This document shows positions 33,049-48,500 of a DNA stretch of 64,000 nt, one piece after another. How positions within the stretch are numbered: the stretch's first letter is position 1; every line of letters begins with the position of its first letter. The position numbers and the translations under genes are program-made. The notes beneath the pieces were generated by a model. It was not told where the DNA came from and searched no databases. It worked only from the letters and a program-made list of their open reading frames with translations. The stretch comes from CBDANW01 sp965197825 (lineage in GTDB: Bacteria > Acidobacteriota > Vicinamibacteria > Marinacidobacterales > DATDRI01). The DNA lies in contig CBDANW010000002.1 of NCBI GenBank assembly GCA_965197825.1, forward strand, positions 1,054,001 to 1,118,000, in the 5' to 3' direction.

Positions 33049-33426
33049 CTATTCCGCCTTGTCTTTCGTGCCATCCTGTTTTTCCGCAACCCGAATGGTG
33101 AGATGGGTCGTCCGGTGAATAATCCGAAAAGCTCTCCCCATCGGCGCAGGACGAATGCGTTTGAAGGAAGGGCCTTGGTCGGCGTACGCGGCGACCACCA
33201 CCAGGTCGTCCTCGTCGATGCGCTTGGCTTGTTCAATGGCCTTTTGTTGCGCATTGGCGATGGCGGATCGAAGAACCTTCTCCACACTCTTGCAAACCGC
33301 CTTGTTCGTGTGCTGGAGAATGGAAAGCGCATCGGCGGCCCGCTTGCCCCGGATCAAATCGACCACCAATCCGGCTTTTTGCGGTGATCCCCGCAAGAAC
33401 CTGGCGGTTGCCCTAGCTTCGACCAT
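33049..33426 (-). CDS. rplV: Ribosomal protein L22
   Basis: A 125-residue protein (VEARATARFLRGSPQKAGLV, RSAIANAQQKAIEQAKRIDE). The tunnel-loop end PAPMGRAFRIIHRTTHLTI is canonical. The C-terminus is slightly extended. Confidence 0.97.
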   Translation of the reverse strand: MVEARATARFLRGSPQKAGLVVDLIRGKRAADALSILQHTNKAVCKSVEKVLRSAIANAQQKAIEQAKRIDEDDLVVVAAYADQGPSFKRIRPAPMGRAFRIIHRTTHLTIRVAEKQDGTKDKAE

Positions 33427-33453
33427 TACCTTTCTCTCTCGGCGCTCGCGACT

Positions 33454-33759
33454 CTATGAGATCGACTTTGCGGCAGCAGCCACCTGAGCGGCTTTCTCCG
33501 CCTTGGTTGTGTGTCCCCGAAAAATTCTGGTTGGCGAAAACTCGCCGAGCTTGTGTCCCACCATGTTCTCTGTTACGTAGACGGGGATGAACTTCTTGCC
33601 GTTGTGAACGGCGAGCGTATGCCCGACCATTTCCGGAGTGACCGTCGATCGACGCGACCAGGTCTTGATGACCTTCTTGCTGCCCGACTGGTTCATGACA
33701 TCGATCTTCTTCATGACACTATTGTCCACGAAGGCACCCTTTTTCAGCGATCGTGTCAT
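33454..33759 (-). CDS. rpsS: Ribosomal protein S19
   Basis: A 101-residue head protein (MTRSLKKGAFVDNSVMKKID, VTPEMVGHTLAVHNGKKFIP, GHKLGEFSPTRIFRGHT). It lies between rplB and rplV as usual. Confidence 0.98.
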   Translation of the reverse strand: MTRSLKKGAFVDNSVMKKIDVMNQSGSKKVIKTWSRRSTVTPEMVGHTLAVHNGKKFIPVYVTENMVGHKLGEFSPTRIFRGHTTKAEKAAQVAAAAKSIS

Positions 33760-33790
33760 CTGGCTTTTCTCACATTGGCCTCACTTTGGC

Positions 33791-34621
33791 CTACGACTTC
33801 TGGCGCTTGCGGCGGATGATGAAACGGTCCGTCCGCTTGTTGTTTCTCGTCCTATAACCCTTGGTCGGCACACCCCAAGGAGTAGAGGGGTGACGGCCAC
33901 CAGAGGTCCTACCCTCACCTCCGCCATGGGGATGATCGACCGGGTTCATGGTCACGCCGCGGTTGTGTGGGCGCCGCCCCTTCCAGCGTTTGCGGCCGGC
34001 CTTTCCGTAAGAGATGTTCTCGTGGTCCAGGTTGCCGACCTGGCCTATCGTGGCGTGGCAATTTCTATGGACCATCCGAACCTCTCCCGAAGGCAGCTTC
34101 ACGTGGGCGTAGGCTCCTTCTTTGGCGACCAGTTGGACGCCCGCCCCGGCGCTACGAGCCATCTGCCCGCCTTTCCCTGGCTTGAGCTCCACGTTGTGAA
34201 TGATCGTACCCAAGGGAATGGACTCAATGGGAAGGCAGTTGCCGGGAAGAATGTCGGCTTTGCTGCTCGAAAGCACCGAGTCACCTACCTTCAAGCCCTG
34301 CGGTTGAAGAATGTAGCGCTTCTCGCCGTCCGCATAGTGCAGGCGCGCGATGCGCGCCGACCGGTTGGGGTCGTATTCGATGGCCGCGACTTTGGCCGGC
34401 ACTTCCATCTTGTCCCTCTTGAAATCGATGGTCCGATACCTTCGCTTGTGACCACCGCCTCGAAACCAGCTCGTAATCCAACCCTTGGAGTTCCGACCAC
34501 CGCTGCGCTTATTCGGCTCGGTCAGAGACTTGAGCGGCTGCCGCGTGGTCAGCTCTTCGAACGTTTGAACAGTGAAAAAACGCCGTCCCGGTGATGTCGG
34601 CCTAAACTTCTTGATTGGCAT
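33791..34621 (-). CDS. rplB: Ribosomal protein L2
   Basis: A 276-residue protein near the peptidyl-transferase centre (KKFRPTSPGRRFFTVQTFEE, YDPNRSARIARLHYADGEKR). The conserved MNPVDHPHGGGEGRTSGG loop containing the essential His is intact. Confidence 0.99.
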   Translation of the reverse strand: MPIKKFRPTSPGRRFFTVQTFEELTTRQPLKSLTEPNKRSGGRNSKGWITSWFRGGGHKRRYRTIDFKRDKMEVPAKVAAIEYDPNRSARIARLHYADGEKRYILQPQGLKVGDSVLSSSKADILPGNCLPIESIPLGTIIHNVELKPGKGGQMARSAGAGVQLVAKEGAYAHVKLPSGEVRMVHRNCHATIGQVGNLDHENISYGKAGRKRWKGRRPHNRGVTMNPVDHPHGGGEGRTSGGRHPSTPWGVPTKGYRTRNNKRTDRFIIRRKRQKS

Positions 34622-34627
34622 CAGACT

Positions 34628-34918
34628 CTAGACCCCCTCGAAGAACTCGATCATCTTTTCCCCCTCACGGAGGGTAACGAAAGCCTTCTTCCAATCCGGG
34701 CGATTGCCCTCGAACCTGCCATAGCGCTTCAGCTTGCCGCGCATCGACACGGTGCGAACCGAGGCCACCTTCACTTTGAACAGTTGCTCCACTGCCATGC
34801 GGACCTCGGACTTGGTGGCCGCCACCGCCACCTCGAAGCAAAGCATACGCCCGTCCTCTTTGAGACGTGTCGCTTTCTCCGTAATGAGCGGACCGCGAAT
34901 GACGTCGAGTGTGTTCAC
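34628..34918 (-). CDS. rplW: Ribosomal protein L23
   Basis: A 96-residue tunnel-exit protein (DVIRGPLITEKATRLKEDGR, AATKSEVRMAVEQLFKVKVA, RPDWKKAFVTLREGEKMIEF). It overlaps rplD by 4 nt. Confidence 0.98.
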   Translation of the reverse strand: MNTLDVIRGPLITEKATRLKEDGRMLCFEVAVAATKSEVRMAVEQLFKVKVASVRTVSMRGKLKRYGRFEGNRPDWKKAFVTLREGEKMIEFFEGV

Positions 34919-35541
34919 GAGCCTAACCTTTGTTCCAATTGCGTCACCGCGTCCTCGGAGAGAACGATGTGCTTCGCCGCGAGAATCTGGTATGTATGGA
35001 GCGACGCCACCGAGCGAACGTCCACGGAGGGAAGATTCCGTGCCGAAAGCACGAGCTCCCGGCTCGGCTTCACGTCGAGCAGGAGCACTCGGCTGGTAAG
35101 ACCGAGTCCGTCGAGCTGTTCCTTCAGGCGCTTCGTGCTTGGAGACTCGATCTCGAACTCCCGGACCACCGTCACGCCACCCTGGGTAGCGCGAAGCGAC
35201 AGGGCCGAACGGAGCGCGCCCCTTTGGACCTTACCCGAAAGCTTGAAGGAATGGTCGCGCAGCTGGGGACCGAAAACCGTTCCACCGCCCCGCCAGATAG
35301 GGTTACGGATGCTTCCGGTCCGGGCGCGTCCGGTTCCTTTTTGCCTCCATGGTTTCTTTCCGCCCCCCGAAACCAAACCGCGCGTCTTCGTCGCGTGGGT
35401 GCCACGCCTCCGTCCGGCAAGAAAGTGCCGGACGGCTTCGTAGATGAGATGCCGGTTCGGCTTGACACCGAAGACCGCGTCGGCCAGCTCTCGCTCGCCA
35501 CGACTCTTCGATGTGATATCGACTAAAGGTACGCTCGGCAT
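34915..35541 (-). CDS. rplD: Ribosomal protein L4
   Basis: A 208-residue protein (RRGTHATKTRGLVSGGGKKP, WRQKGTGRARTGSIRNPIWR). The extended loop reaching the tunnel constriction is intact. In E. coli L4 also represses the S10 operon. Confidence 0.98.
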   Translation of the reverse strand: MPSVPLVDITSKSRGERELADAVFGVKPNRHLIYEAVRHFLAGRRRGTHATKTRGLVSGGGKKPWRQKGTGRARTGSIRNPIWRGGGTVFGPQLRDHSFKLSGKVQRGALRSALSLRATQGGVTVVREFEIESPSTKRLKEQLDGLGLTSRVLLLDVKPSRELVLSARNLPSVDVRSVASLHTYQILAAKHIVLSEDAVTQLEQRLGS

Positions 35542-35546
35542 TTTGA

Positions 35547-36215
35547 CTACTTCTTCTCGGCCTCGCTGACCGGATTGTCCTTGACCTTTTTCGAGCTCTT
35601 TACGATCTCCAGGTAAGAACCGTTCGCCCCGGGGACGGCGCCTCTGAGCAGCAGAAGGTTTTCCTCTTCGCTAACTTCCACGACCTGCAGATTCTTCACG
35701 GTGACACGTTCTTGTCCCATGTGCCCTGGCGCCCTCATGCCGCGCATGACCCGCGACGGATAAGACGACTGACCGATCGAGCCCGGCGCGCGATGGAACA
35801 TCGATCCGTGGCTAGCACGACCGCCTCCGAAGTGATGGCGTTTGACGACACCGGCAAAACCCTTGCCCTTGCTCACGCCGCTGACGTTGACGAGCTCGGA
35901 GGGGGCGAACATCGAAACCTTGACCGATTCTCCCACCTTGACGTCTTCGTCGGGCTCGAGCCGGAACTCGCGTAGCACTCTCACCGGAGCCACCTGGGCC
36001 TTCTTGAAATGACCTTCGCGGGGCTTGTTCGCCCGAACCTTGCGGGCGGCCTCGACGAGCCCGATCTGAATCGCGTCGTAGCCGTCCCGCTCCTTGGTCT
36101 TCCGTTGCACGACGACACACGGACCGGCCTGCACCACGGTCAAGGGGATGACCTCCCCGCCTTCCCCAAACCGCTGGGTGATGCCGACCTTTCTGCCAAG
36201 GATTCCTTTAGGCAT
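35547..36215 (-). CDS. rplC: Ribosomal protein L3
   Basis: A 222-residue protein (GILGRKVGITQRFGEGGEVI, KGKGFAGVVKRHHFGGGRAS, HRAPGSIGQSSYPSRVMRG). The loop with the methylated-Gln site is canonical. It nucleates large-subunit assembly. Confidence 0.98.
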   Translation of the reverse strand: MPKGILGRKVGITQRFGEGGEVIPLTVVQAGPCVVVQRKTKERDGYDAIQIGLVEAARKVRANKPREGHFKKAQVAPVRVLREFRLEPDEDVKVGESVKVSMFAPSELVNVSGVSKGKGFAGVVKRHHFGGGRASHGSMFHRAPGSIGQSSYPSRVMRGMRAPGHMGQERVTVKNLQVVEVSEEENLLLLRGAVPGANGSYLEIVKSSKKVKDNPVSEAEKK

Positions 36216-36239
36216 CAGTGCTCCGCGTCTCCGGGAAGA

Positions 36240-36575
36240 CTACTTGGAGTGCTCCTTCCCGAAGGCCTTGATTTCTACGTCGACGCCGGCCGGAAGATCC
36301 AGCCTCATCAACGCATCGACGGTCTGGGGAGTGGGCTCGAAGATATCCAGCAACCGTTTGTGCGTTCGCATCTCGAATTGCTCACGCGACTTCTTGTCGA
36401 CGTGGGGGGAGCGAAGAACGGTCCACTTGTTCTTCACGGTGGGCAGCGGAATCGGTCCCGCGATGCGCGCACCCGTGCGCTTCGCCGTTTCTACGATTTC
36501 GTGCGTGGACTGATCCAGGATGCGATGGTCGTAGGCCTTGAGCCGAATTCGGATTTTTTCGCTTATTACGGACAT
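36240..36575 (-). CDS. rpsJ: Ribosomal protein S10 / NusE
   Basis: A 111-residue protein (EKIRIRLKAYDHRILDQSTH, GPIPLPTVKNKWTVLRSPHV, RLDLPAGVDVEIKAFGKEH). Besides the ribosome it works with NusB/NusG in antitermination. Only 35 nt separate it from the tuf gene, so the str and S10 operons are fused. Confidence 0.98.
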   Translation of the reverse strand: MSVISEKIRIRLKAYDHRILDQSTHEIVETAKRTGARIAGPIPLPTVKNKWTVLRSPHVDKKSREQFEMRTHKRLLDIFEPTPQTVDALMRLDLPAGVDVEIKAFGKEHSK

Positions 36576-36610
36576 TGTTTGGCTACCCGCTATCCTTTAT
36601 GGTCTCTGGT

Positions 36611-37810
<1,200 letters not shown>

Positions 37811-37838
37811 GATTTCCTCACACTAGTCGTTATTGAAC

Positions 37839-39917
37839 TTATCGACCATGTACCTTGGCTACGACTTCTTCGCCGACCTGCTTGGGAGCTTCCTCGTACG
37901 ATGAGAAGTGCATCGAGTAGGTGGCGCGTCCCTGTGTGGCGGATCGGAGATCGGTGGCATAACCGAATATTTCCGCCAACGGCACGTTGGCACCGACGAT
38001 CTGGGTATTGCCACGCGTGGTCATCGACGTGACTCGCCCGCGGCGAGAGTTGAGGTCGTTGATGACTTCGCCCATGTAGTCCTCGGGCACGACGATCTCG
38101 ACCTGCATGATGGGCTCGAGCAGCACGACATCGGCGCTCCGGGCCGCGTCCTTGAAGGCCATCGAGCCCGCTATCTTGAAGGCCATCTCCGAGCTGTCCA
38201 CTTCATGATAGGAGCCGTCGAAAAGCCGGACGCGGATGTCCACCAGCGGATAGCCGGCAAGGAGGCCGTGCTCCATGGCCTCCTTGATACCCGATTCCAC
38301 CGACGAGATGTACTCGCGCGGAATCTTCCCCCCGACGATTACATTCTTAAACTCGAACTTGCCACCCGGCAGCGGCTCGATCTCGACCTTACAGTGGCCG
38401 AACTGGCCTCGACCGCCAGTTTGGCGCACGTAGCGGCCCTCGCCCTTGGCGCTCTTACGAATGGTTTCCTTGTAAGCGACCTGCGGTCGGCCCACGTTGG
38501 CGGCGACGTTGAACTCTCTAAGGAGTCGGTCGACGACAATCTCGAGGTGAAGCTCTCCCATTCCGCTGATAATGGTCTGGCTCGTTTCGGCGTCGTTAAA
38601 AACCTTGAACGTGGGGTCCTCTTGGGTGAGCTTGCCCAAGGCGAGTCCCAGTTTCTCCTGATCCACCTTGGTCTTGGGCTCGATGACCACGGAGATAACC
38701 GGCTTGGGAAACTCCATGGACTCGAGGACCACGGGATGGTCCACATCGCAGATCGTGTCTCCAGTCTGAACGTTTTTCAGTCCCACCGCCGCGGCAATGT
38801 CGCCCGCATAAACTTCTTTGATGTCCTCCCGTTTGTTCGCGTGCATCTTGAGCAGCCGTCCGATGCGCTCGCGACTATCGCGCGTGGCGTTGAGCACATA
38901 GGAGCCACTCTTGAGGTAGCCCGAATAGACGCGGAAGAACGCGAGCTGCCCCACGTAGGGGTCGGTAACAATCTTGAATATGAGCGACGAAAAAGAAGCC
39001 TCATCGCTGGTAAGTCGCTCGATGAGCTCCTCGCTTTCCGGATCGACACCCACGATCGCGGGCACGTCGATAGGAGAGGGGAGATAATCCACCACCGCAT
39101 CGAGCAGCGGCTGAATGCCCTTGTTCTTGAAGGCGGAGCCACAGAGCACCGGGACGAGTTGGAGAGCAACCGTTCCCTTGCGGATGGCGGCTCGAATCTC
39201 GTCTTCCGAGGCGGCCTTGCCCTCGACGTACCGCTCCATCAACTGGTCATCGACTTCACAAGCGGCTTCGACGAGCTTTTCCCGGGCCGCCTGGGCACTT
39301 CCCAACAAATCCGCAGGGATCTCCTCGACCTGGAACTCAGCCCCGAGGGTCTCGTCGAGGTACCGTATCGCCTTCATGTTGATGAGATCAATGACGCCGG
39401 CGAAATCATCCTCGGCCCCGAGGGGCAACTGAATCGGGACAGCGTTGGCTGCCAAACGGGTGCGCATCATCTCGACCGCCCGGCCAAAATCGGAACCAAC
39501 GCGATCCATTTTGTTCACGAAGGCGATGCGGGGAACGTTGTACTTGTCGGCCTGACGCCACACAGTTCCCGATTGAGGCTCCACGCCGCCCACCGCGCAG
39601 AAAACCGCGACCGCCCCGTCCAGGACCCGCAAAGACCGCTCGACTTCGGCCGTGAAGTCCACGTGACCGGGAGTATCGATGATGTTGACGCGGTGGTCCC
39701 GCCAGAAACTGGTGGTCGCAGCAGAGGTGATAGTGATCCCACGCTCTTGCTCCTGCTCCATCCAGTCCATGGTGGCCGTGCCCTCGTGTACTTCCCCGAG
39801 CTTGTAGGTGATCCCCGTGTAGTAAAGGATTCGCTCGGTGGTAGTCGTCTTCCCGGCATCGATGTGCGCCATGATGCCGATGTTGCGTATGTCAGTTAGA
39901 GGTACTTGTCTAGGCAT
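37839..39917 (-). CDS. fusA: Elongation factor G
   Basis: A 692-residue canonical EF-G catalysing translocation: AHIDAGKTTTTERILYYTG, DTPGHVDFTAEVERSLRVLD and FVNKMDRVG G motifs, and domain IV with TGGRGQFGHCKVEIEPLPGG. Compare the paralogue at 18527-20617, which deviates in all three G motifs. It is 107 nt after rpsG. Confidence 0.99.
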   Translation of the reverse strand: MPRQVPLTDIRNIGIMAHIDAGKTTTTERILYYTGITYKLGEVHEGTATMDWMEQEQERGITITSAATTSFWRDHRVNIIDTPGHVDFTAEVERSLRVLDGAVAVFCAVGGVEPQSGTVWRQADKYNVPRIAFVNKMDRVGSDFGRAVEMMRTRLAANAVPIQLPLGAEDDFAGVIDLINMKAIRYLDETLGAEFQVEEIPADLLGSAQAAREKLVEAACEVDDQLMERYVEGKAASEDEIRAAIRKGTVALQLVPVLCGSAFKNKGIQPLLDAVVDYLPSPIDVPAIVGVDPESEELIERLTSDEASFSSLIFKIVTDPYVGQLAFFRVYSGYLKSGSYVLNATRDSRERIGRLLKMHANKREDIKEVYAGDIAAAVGLKNVQTGDTICDVDHPVVLESMEFPKPVISVVIEPKTKVDQEKLGLALGKLTQEDPTFKVFNDAETSQTIISGMGELHLEIVVDRLLREFNVAANVGRPQVAYKETIRKSAKGEGRYVRQTGGRGQFGHCKVEIEPLPGGKFEFKNVIVGGKIPREYISSVESGIKEAMEHGLLAGYPLVDIRVRLFDGSYHEVDSSEMAFKIAGSMAFKDAARSADVVLLEPIMQVEIVVPEDYMGEVINDLNSRRGRVTSMTTRGNTQIVGANVPLAEIFGYATDLRSATQGRATYSMHFSSYEEAPKQVGEEVVAKVHGR

Positions 39918-40024
39918 AGAACACTACTTCATCGCAAAAAAGGATGTCCCGCATCGGCCGAAAGCCCGCTCGCCGCCCGGTTTCGGGATCCCGGGACGAC
40001 ACCGAGCTTTATTCCATTCGCTGA

Positions 40025-40495
40025 CTACCAGCGGTAATGGGCAAAGGCCTTGTTGGCCTCTGCCATCCGGTGGGTGTCCTCTCGCTTCTTCACCGCCCCG
40101 CCCCGGTTGTTGGCCGCATCCATCAATTCGGCAGCCAACTTGTCGATCATCTTTTTCTCCGGTCGGGACCGGGCGAAATTCACCAGCCAGCGAAGGGAGA
40201 GCGAGGTCCGCCGCTCGTTTCGTACTTCGACCGGCACCTGATAGTTGCTACCTCCCACTCGACGACTCTTTACTTCCAGCGACGGCCTTACGTTGTCCAC
40301 CGCCTTCTTGAAGAGCTTGAGCGGATCGTCCTGGCTTTGCTCGCGCATCTTGTCGAACGCGCGATAGACGATCGTCTCGGCCGTGCTCTTCTTACCCTGC
40401 TTCATCACCACGTTGATGAACTTCGAGACGAGCGCGCTGTTGTAGAGCGCATCCGCCTGAATCTGCGTCTTCGGTACTTCTCTTCGGCGCGGCAT
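40025..40495 (-). CDS. rpsG: Ribosomal protein S7
   Basis: A 156-residue head-nucleating protein (MPRRREVPKTQIQADALYNS, NVRPSLEVKSRRVGGSNYQV, DAANNRGGAVKKREDTHRMA). In E. coli it is the str operon autoregulator. Confidence 0.98.
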   Translation of the reverse strand: MPRRREVPKTQIQADALYNSALVSKFINVVMKQGKKSTAETIVYRAFDKMREQSQDDPLKLFKKAVDNVRPSLEVKSRRVGGSNYQVPVEVRNERRTSLSLRWLVNFARSRPEKKMIDKLAAELMDAANNRGGAVKKREDTHRMAEANKAFAHYRW

Positions 40496-40507
40496 ACTTA
40501 ATAGGGC

Positions 40508-40882
40508 TTAGGCCTTGGGTCGCTTGGCTCCGTATTTGGAGCGGCTTTGCTTCCGCCCCTGAACCCCGACCGCATCCAGGGCGCCGCGAACCACGTGGTA
40601 GCGCACGCCGGGAAGGTCTTTCACACGCCCTCCACGGATGAGCACGATCGAGTGCTCCTGGAGGTTGTGCCCAATCCCGGGGATGTAGGTCGTCACTTCG
40701 ATACCGTTCGTCAACCGGACACGCGCCACTTTGCGAAGAGCCGAGTTCGGCTTCTTGGGAGTCGAGATGAACACCCGCACGCAGACCCCCCGCTTCTGGG
40801 GACAGCCTTGGAGAGCCGGACTGTCCGTCTTCGAGCTCAGTTTCTGTCGTCCCTTGCGGACGAGCTGACTAATAGTAGGCAC
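40508..40882 (-). CDS. rpsL: Ribosomal protein S12
   Basis: A 124-residue decoding-centre protein (MPTISQLVRKGRQKLSSKTD, VFISTPKKPNSALRKVARVR, GGRVKDLPGVRYHVVRGALD). Lys in TPKKPNS and in GRVKDLPG is wild type at the positions altered in streptomycin resistance. It is the first gene of the str operon. Confidence 0.99.
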   Translation of the reverse strand: MPTISQLVRKGRQKLSSKTDSPALQGCPQKRGVCVRVFISTPKKPNSALRKVARVRLTNGIEVTTYIPGIGHNLQEHSIVLIRGGRVKDLPGVRYHVVRGALDAVGVQGRKQSRSKYGAKRPKA

Positions 40883-40930
40883 GGCCTTCGCCCTCTAAGT
40901 CCTGTCCCTTCAATCGTTTAGAGACAACAA

Positions 40931-40951
40931 TGCAGGGCCGTCGGCCCTGCA
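40931..40951 (-). promoter_or_regulatory. Perfect hairpin in the rpsL leader
   Basis: TGCAGGGCC and GGCCCTGCA form a 9-bp GC-rich stem with a 3-nt loop, about 10 nt after the predicted start of transcription and 48 nt before rpsL. It could stabilise the 5' end or bind a ribosomal protein. Confidence 0.5.
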
Positions 40952-40967
40952 TGTGCACAACCTGACG

Positions 40968-40996
40968 AGTTTAGCAGGGGTCGCGATCCCTGTCAA
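40968..40996 (-). promoter_or_regulatory. Promoter of the str-S10-spc-alpha operon
   Basis: On the minus strand TTGACA (40996-40991) and TAAACT (40973-40968) are 17 bp apart, a near-consensus sigma70-type site. Transcription would start near 40961, giving a leader of about 78 nt before rpsL. Confidence 0.75.
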
Positions 40997-41027
40997 GAAT
41001 TTTTGATGCAACAACTTACATCGATCC

Positions 41028-41183
41028 GCCGCTTGACTAGACCCCCTCATCGCAACCACATGATTTGGCGGCCAACAGTCGAGCACGAGCCCCGTCTGAC
41101 TAACTGGATTCGTGGCACCAGGCATATTGACGGCCAACATCCGTCTGACTAGATAGCTCAACGCAACACCTATTTCGGCGGCC
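41028..41183 (+). repeat. Three tandem copies of the 42-bp intergenic repeat (locus F)
   Basis: Plus-orientation copies start at 41028 (CCGCTTGACTAG), 41092 (CCGTCTGACTAACTGG) and 41141 (CCGTCTGACTAGATAG), each ending with GGCGGCC or GACGGCC. They fill the interval between the rpoC stop (41193) and the str promoter. Copies 1 and 3 share the GCAACC ... ATTTGGCGGCC variant with locus G. Confidence 0.7.
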
Positions 41184-41192
41184 GGCCGCAGA

Positions 41193-45404
<4,212 letters not shown>

Positions 45405-45450
45405 CTTATCCTCCGGTCCTGGTAAGAAAAGGGCTCACTAGATCGTATTG

Positions 45451-45503
45451 TGTTGACCGAACTCCCTCTTTGCTGTCAGAAATCAATGTTTCGCCGGTCA
45501 ACA
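45451..45503 (-). promoter_or_regulatory. Inverted repeat between rpoB and rpoC
   Basis: TGTTGACCG (45451-45459) and CGGTCAACA (45495-45503) are perfect 9-bp complements around a 35-nt loop in the 102-nt spacer. It may stabilise or process the mRNA; there is no U-run for termination. Confidence 0.4.
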
Positions 45504-45506
45504 AAC

Positions 45507-48500
45507 TCAATCCTTGGTCTTCAGCAGTTCAACATCCAAACATAGACTCTGGAGCTCCCGAATCAGAACGTTGAACGATTCAGGTAGCCCAGGAGCAAAC
45601 GACGTGTCTCCCTTCACGATCGCCTCGTAGATCTTGGCTCGTCCGTACACGTCATCCGACTTGGCAGTGAGCAGCTCTTGGAGCGTGTGCGCCGCACCGT
45701 AAGCTTCGAGTGCCCACACCTCCATCTCGCCGAACCGCTGACCACCGAACTGGGCCTTGCCTCCCAGCGGCTGCTGGGTAATGAGGCTGTAGGGCCCGAT
45801 GCTGCGGGCGTGCATCTTGTCATCCACCAGATGCGATAGCTTGAGCATATAGATGTACCCGATGGTGACCTGCTGCTCGAAAGGCACGCCGCTATTCCCG
45901 TCGTAGAGAACGGTCTTTCCGCCCTCGAGCACGTTCGGCTTCAGCGCCCCGTTGCTGACTGCCGCTTCGTTGGCGTCTCCCAGAAATTCCTTGATCTGAA
46001 CCTCCGAGGCGCCATCGAACACCGGCGTCGCAAAGTACTTACTGAGCACCTTGCCGGCCCAGCCGAGATGGGTCTCCAGTATCTGCCCCACGTTCATCCG
46101 GGAAGGCACGCCGAGCGGGTTCAGGACGATCTCGACCGGCGTTCCATCGGGGAGATACGGCATATCCTCTTCGGGAACGATCTTCGCGATCACGCCCTTG
46201 TTGCCGTGACGCCCGGCCATCTTGTCGCCTACCGACAACTTCCGCTTCATGGCGACGTAGACCTTGACCATCTTGATGACGCCGGGAGGTAGCTCATCAC
46301 CCTTCTGAAGCCGGTTCATGCGCTCGTCGAAGAGCGCTTTCAGCACCTCGACCTGGCGTTCGGTCTTGTCTTCGATCTCCTGGATCTCGTCCAGCACCTC
46401 CACCGCAATGTCCGTCTCCAGCAAGCCCAGATAAGCCGGTCGCAGCTCACGCAGAACGTCCTTGGTGAGCTTGGTCTTCTTCTTGAGAAATTCTTCGCCG
46501 GTACGAGGATTGACCAAATCTTCGATCAATATGCTTCCCGAGAGGCGCTCGATCACCCTCTTGTTTCTCTCTTCTTTGAGGATCCGGATCTCGTCGTTGA
46601 GATTCTTCTCGAGCATGCCGATTTCATCGGCCTCGATCGCCTTGGCCCGTTCGTCCTTCTCCACGCCTTTTCGGGAGAAGATCTTCACGTCCACGACGAT
46701 CCCTTCGATGCCTGGCGGACAGGTTAGAGAGGCGTCTCGGACGTCACCGGCCTTCTCGCCGAAGATCGCCCGCAGCAGCTTCTCTTCCGGCGTGAGCTGC
46801 GTTTCTCCCTTCGGAGTCACCTTGCCCACCAGGATGTCGCTGGGCTTCACATAGGCACCGATTCGGATGATTCCCGACTCGTCGAGGTTCGCCAAGAATC
46901 CCTCGGAGACGTTGGGAATATCGCGCGTAATCTCCTCCGGCCCGAGCTTCGTGTCGCGAGATTCGGTGTCGAACTCTTCGATGTGTATGGAGGTATAGGC
47001 ATCCGCCTTGACCAACTTCTCCGACACCAAGATCGCGTCTTCAAAGTTGTACCCGCGCCAGGGCATGAAGGCGACGAGAACGTTCCGGCCCAGAGCCAGC
47101 TCGCCCCTATCCGTGCAGGGGCCGTCGGCAATCACTTGCCCCTTCTCCACTTTGTCACCGACCTTCACAATCGGGAGCTGATTCATGCAAGTGTTTTGAT
47201 TGGACCGCTTGAACTTGGTCAGGTTGTAGATGTCGGCGCCGATCTCCTTCGCTCTTTTGCCGGTACCCGTGCTTTCGATGCGGACGATGATGCGGCGAGA
47301 GTCCACAGAGTCCACAACGCCGGCGCGTCGACAGACGATCACCGCGCCGCTGTCACGGGCGGTGACGTACTCCATCCCCGTTCCCACGATGGGCGCCTCG
47401 GCTTGAAGCAGTGGAACCGCCTGCCGTTGCATGTTGGAGCCCATCAGAGCGCGGTTGGCGTCATCGTTCTCCAGAAAAGGAATGAGCGACGCGGCTACCG
47501 AGACGAGCTGCTTGGGTGAGACGTCGATGCTCTGCACGGCGTCGCGAGGCGCCAAGACAAAATTGCCCGCTTGCCGGCAGTTCACCCGATCCGACACCAG
47601 CCGGCCACGATCGTCCACCTTTGCATTGGCCTGCGCGATGATGAACTGGTCCTCCTCCCATGCGGAAAGATAGAACGCGTACGGTCTTCCCTCGGCGGGA
47701 CGCTGACCGGTCTTCTTGAGCTTCTCGTTCTCCCGATCGAACTGGGGACGATCGACGATGGCTCCCGCTTGGAAGGAGCTGTCACGACCGACGGTCACCA
47801 TCAAATGTTCCACGACACGCCCATCTTTCACTTTCTTGTAAGGGCTCTCGATGAAGCCGTATTCGTTGATGCGCGCATAACAGGAGAGAGAGCTGATCAA
47901 CCCGATGTTCGGACCTTCCGGGGTTTCGATCGGACAGATTCGGCCGTAGTGCGTGGGGTGTACGTCGCGCACCTCGAAACCCGCCCGCTCTCGCGAGAGC
48001 CCGCCCGGCCCCAAGGCTGACAGGCGCCTCTTGTGCGTGACCTCGGAGAGAGGGTTCGTCTGGTCCATGAACTGAGATAGCTGGGAGGAACCGAAGAACT
48101 CCCGGACCGCGGCCATAACCGGCTTCGCATTAATAAGGTCGTGGGGCATCGCGGTTGCCATCTCTTGATAGACGCTCATCTTTTCTTTGATGGCCCGTTC
48201 CATCCGAACCAGACCGATCCGAAACTGGTTCTCCAGGAGCTCTCCAACCGATCGCACCCGACGGTTGCCGAGGTGATCGATGTCATCCACCGTACCGACG
48301 TTCTTCTGCAACTTGAGCAGGTACCTGATGACCTCGAAGAAATCCTGAGGCTCCAACAGGCGTTGGTCGAGATCGGCCTTCAGCCCGAGCTTCGTGTTGA
48401 GCTTCAGCCGGCCGACGCGAGAGAAATCGTACTTCTGGGCATTGAAGAACATCCCCTTGAACAAGGAGCGCGAGCTCTCGAGGGTCGGTGGATCGCCGGG

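Noticed and set aside
37908..39899. 663-codon open frame on the plus strand opposite fusA
   Set aside because: It is the antisense shadow of fusA in GC-rich DNA, with no domain character or ribosome-binding site.
41028..41183. Tandem repeats upstream of rpsL considered as promoter operators
   Set aside because: The same units occur at other loci unrelated to ribosomal genes, so they are better explained as dispersed repeats.
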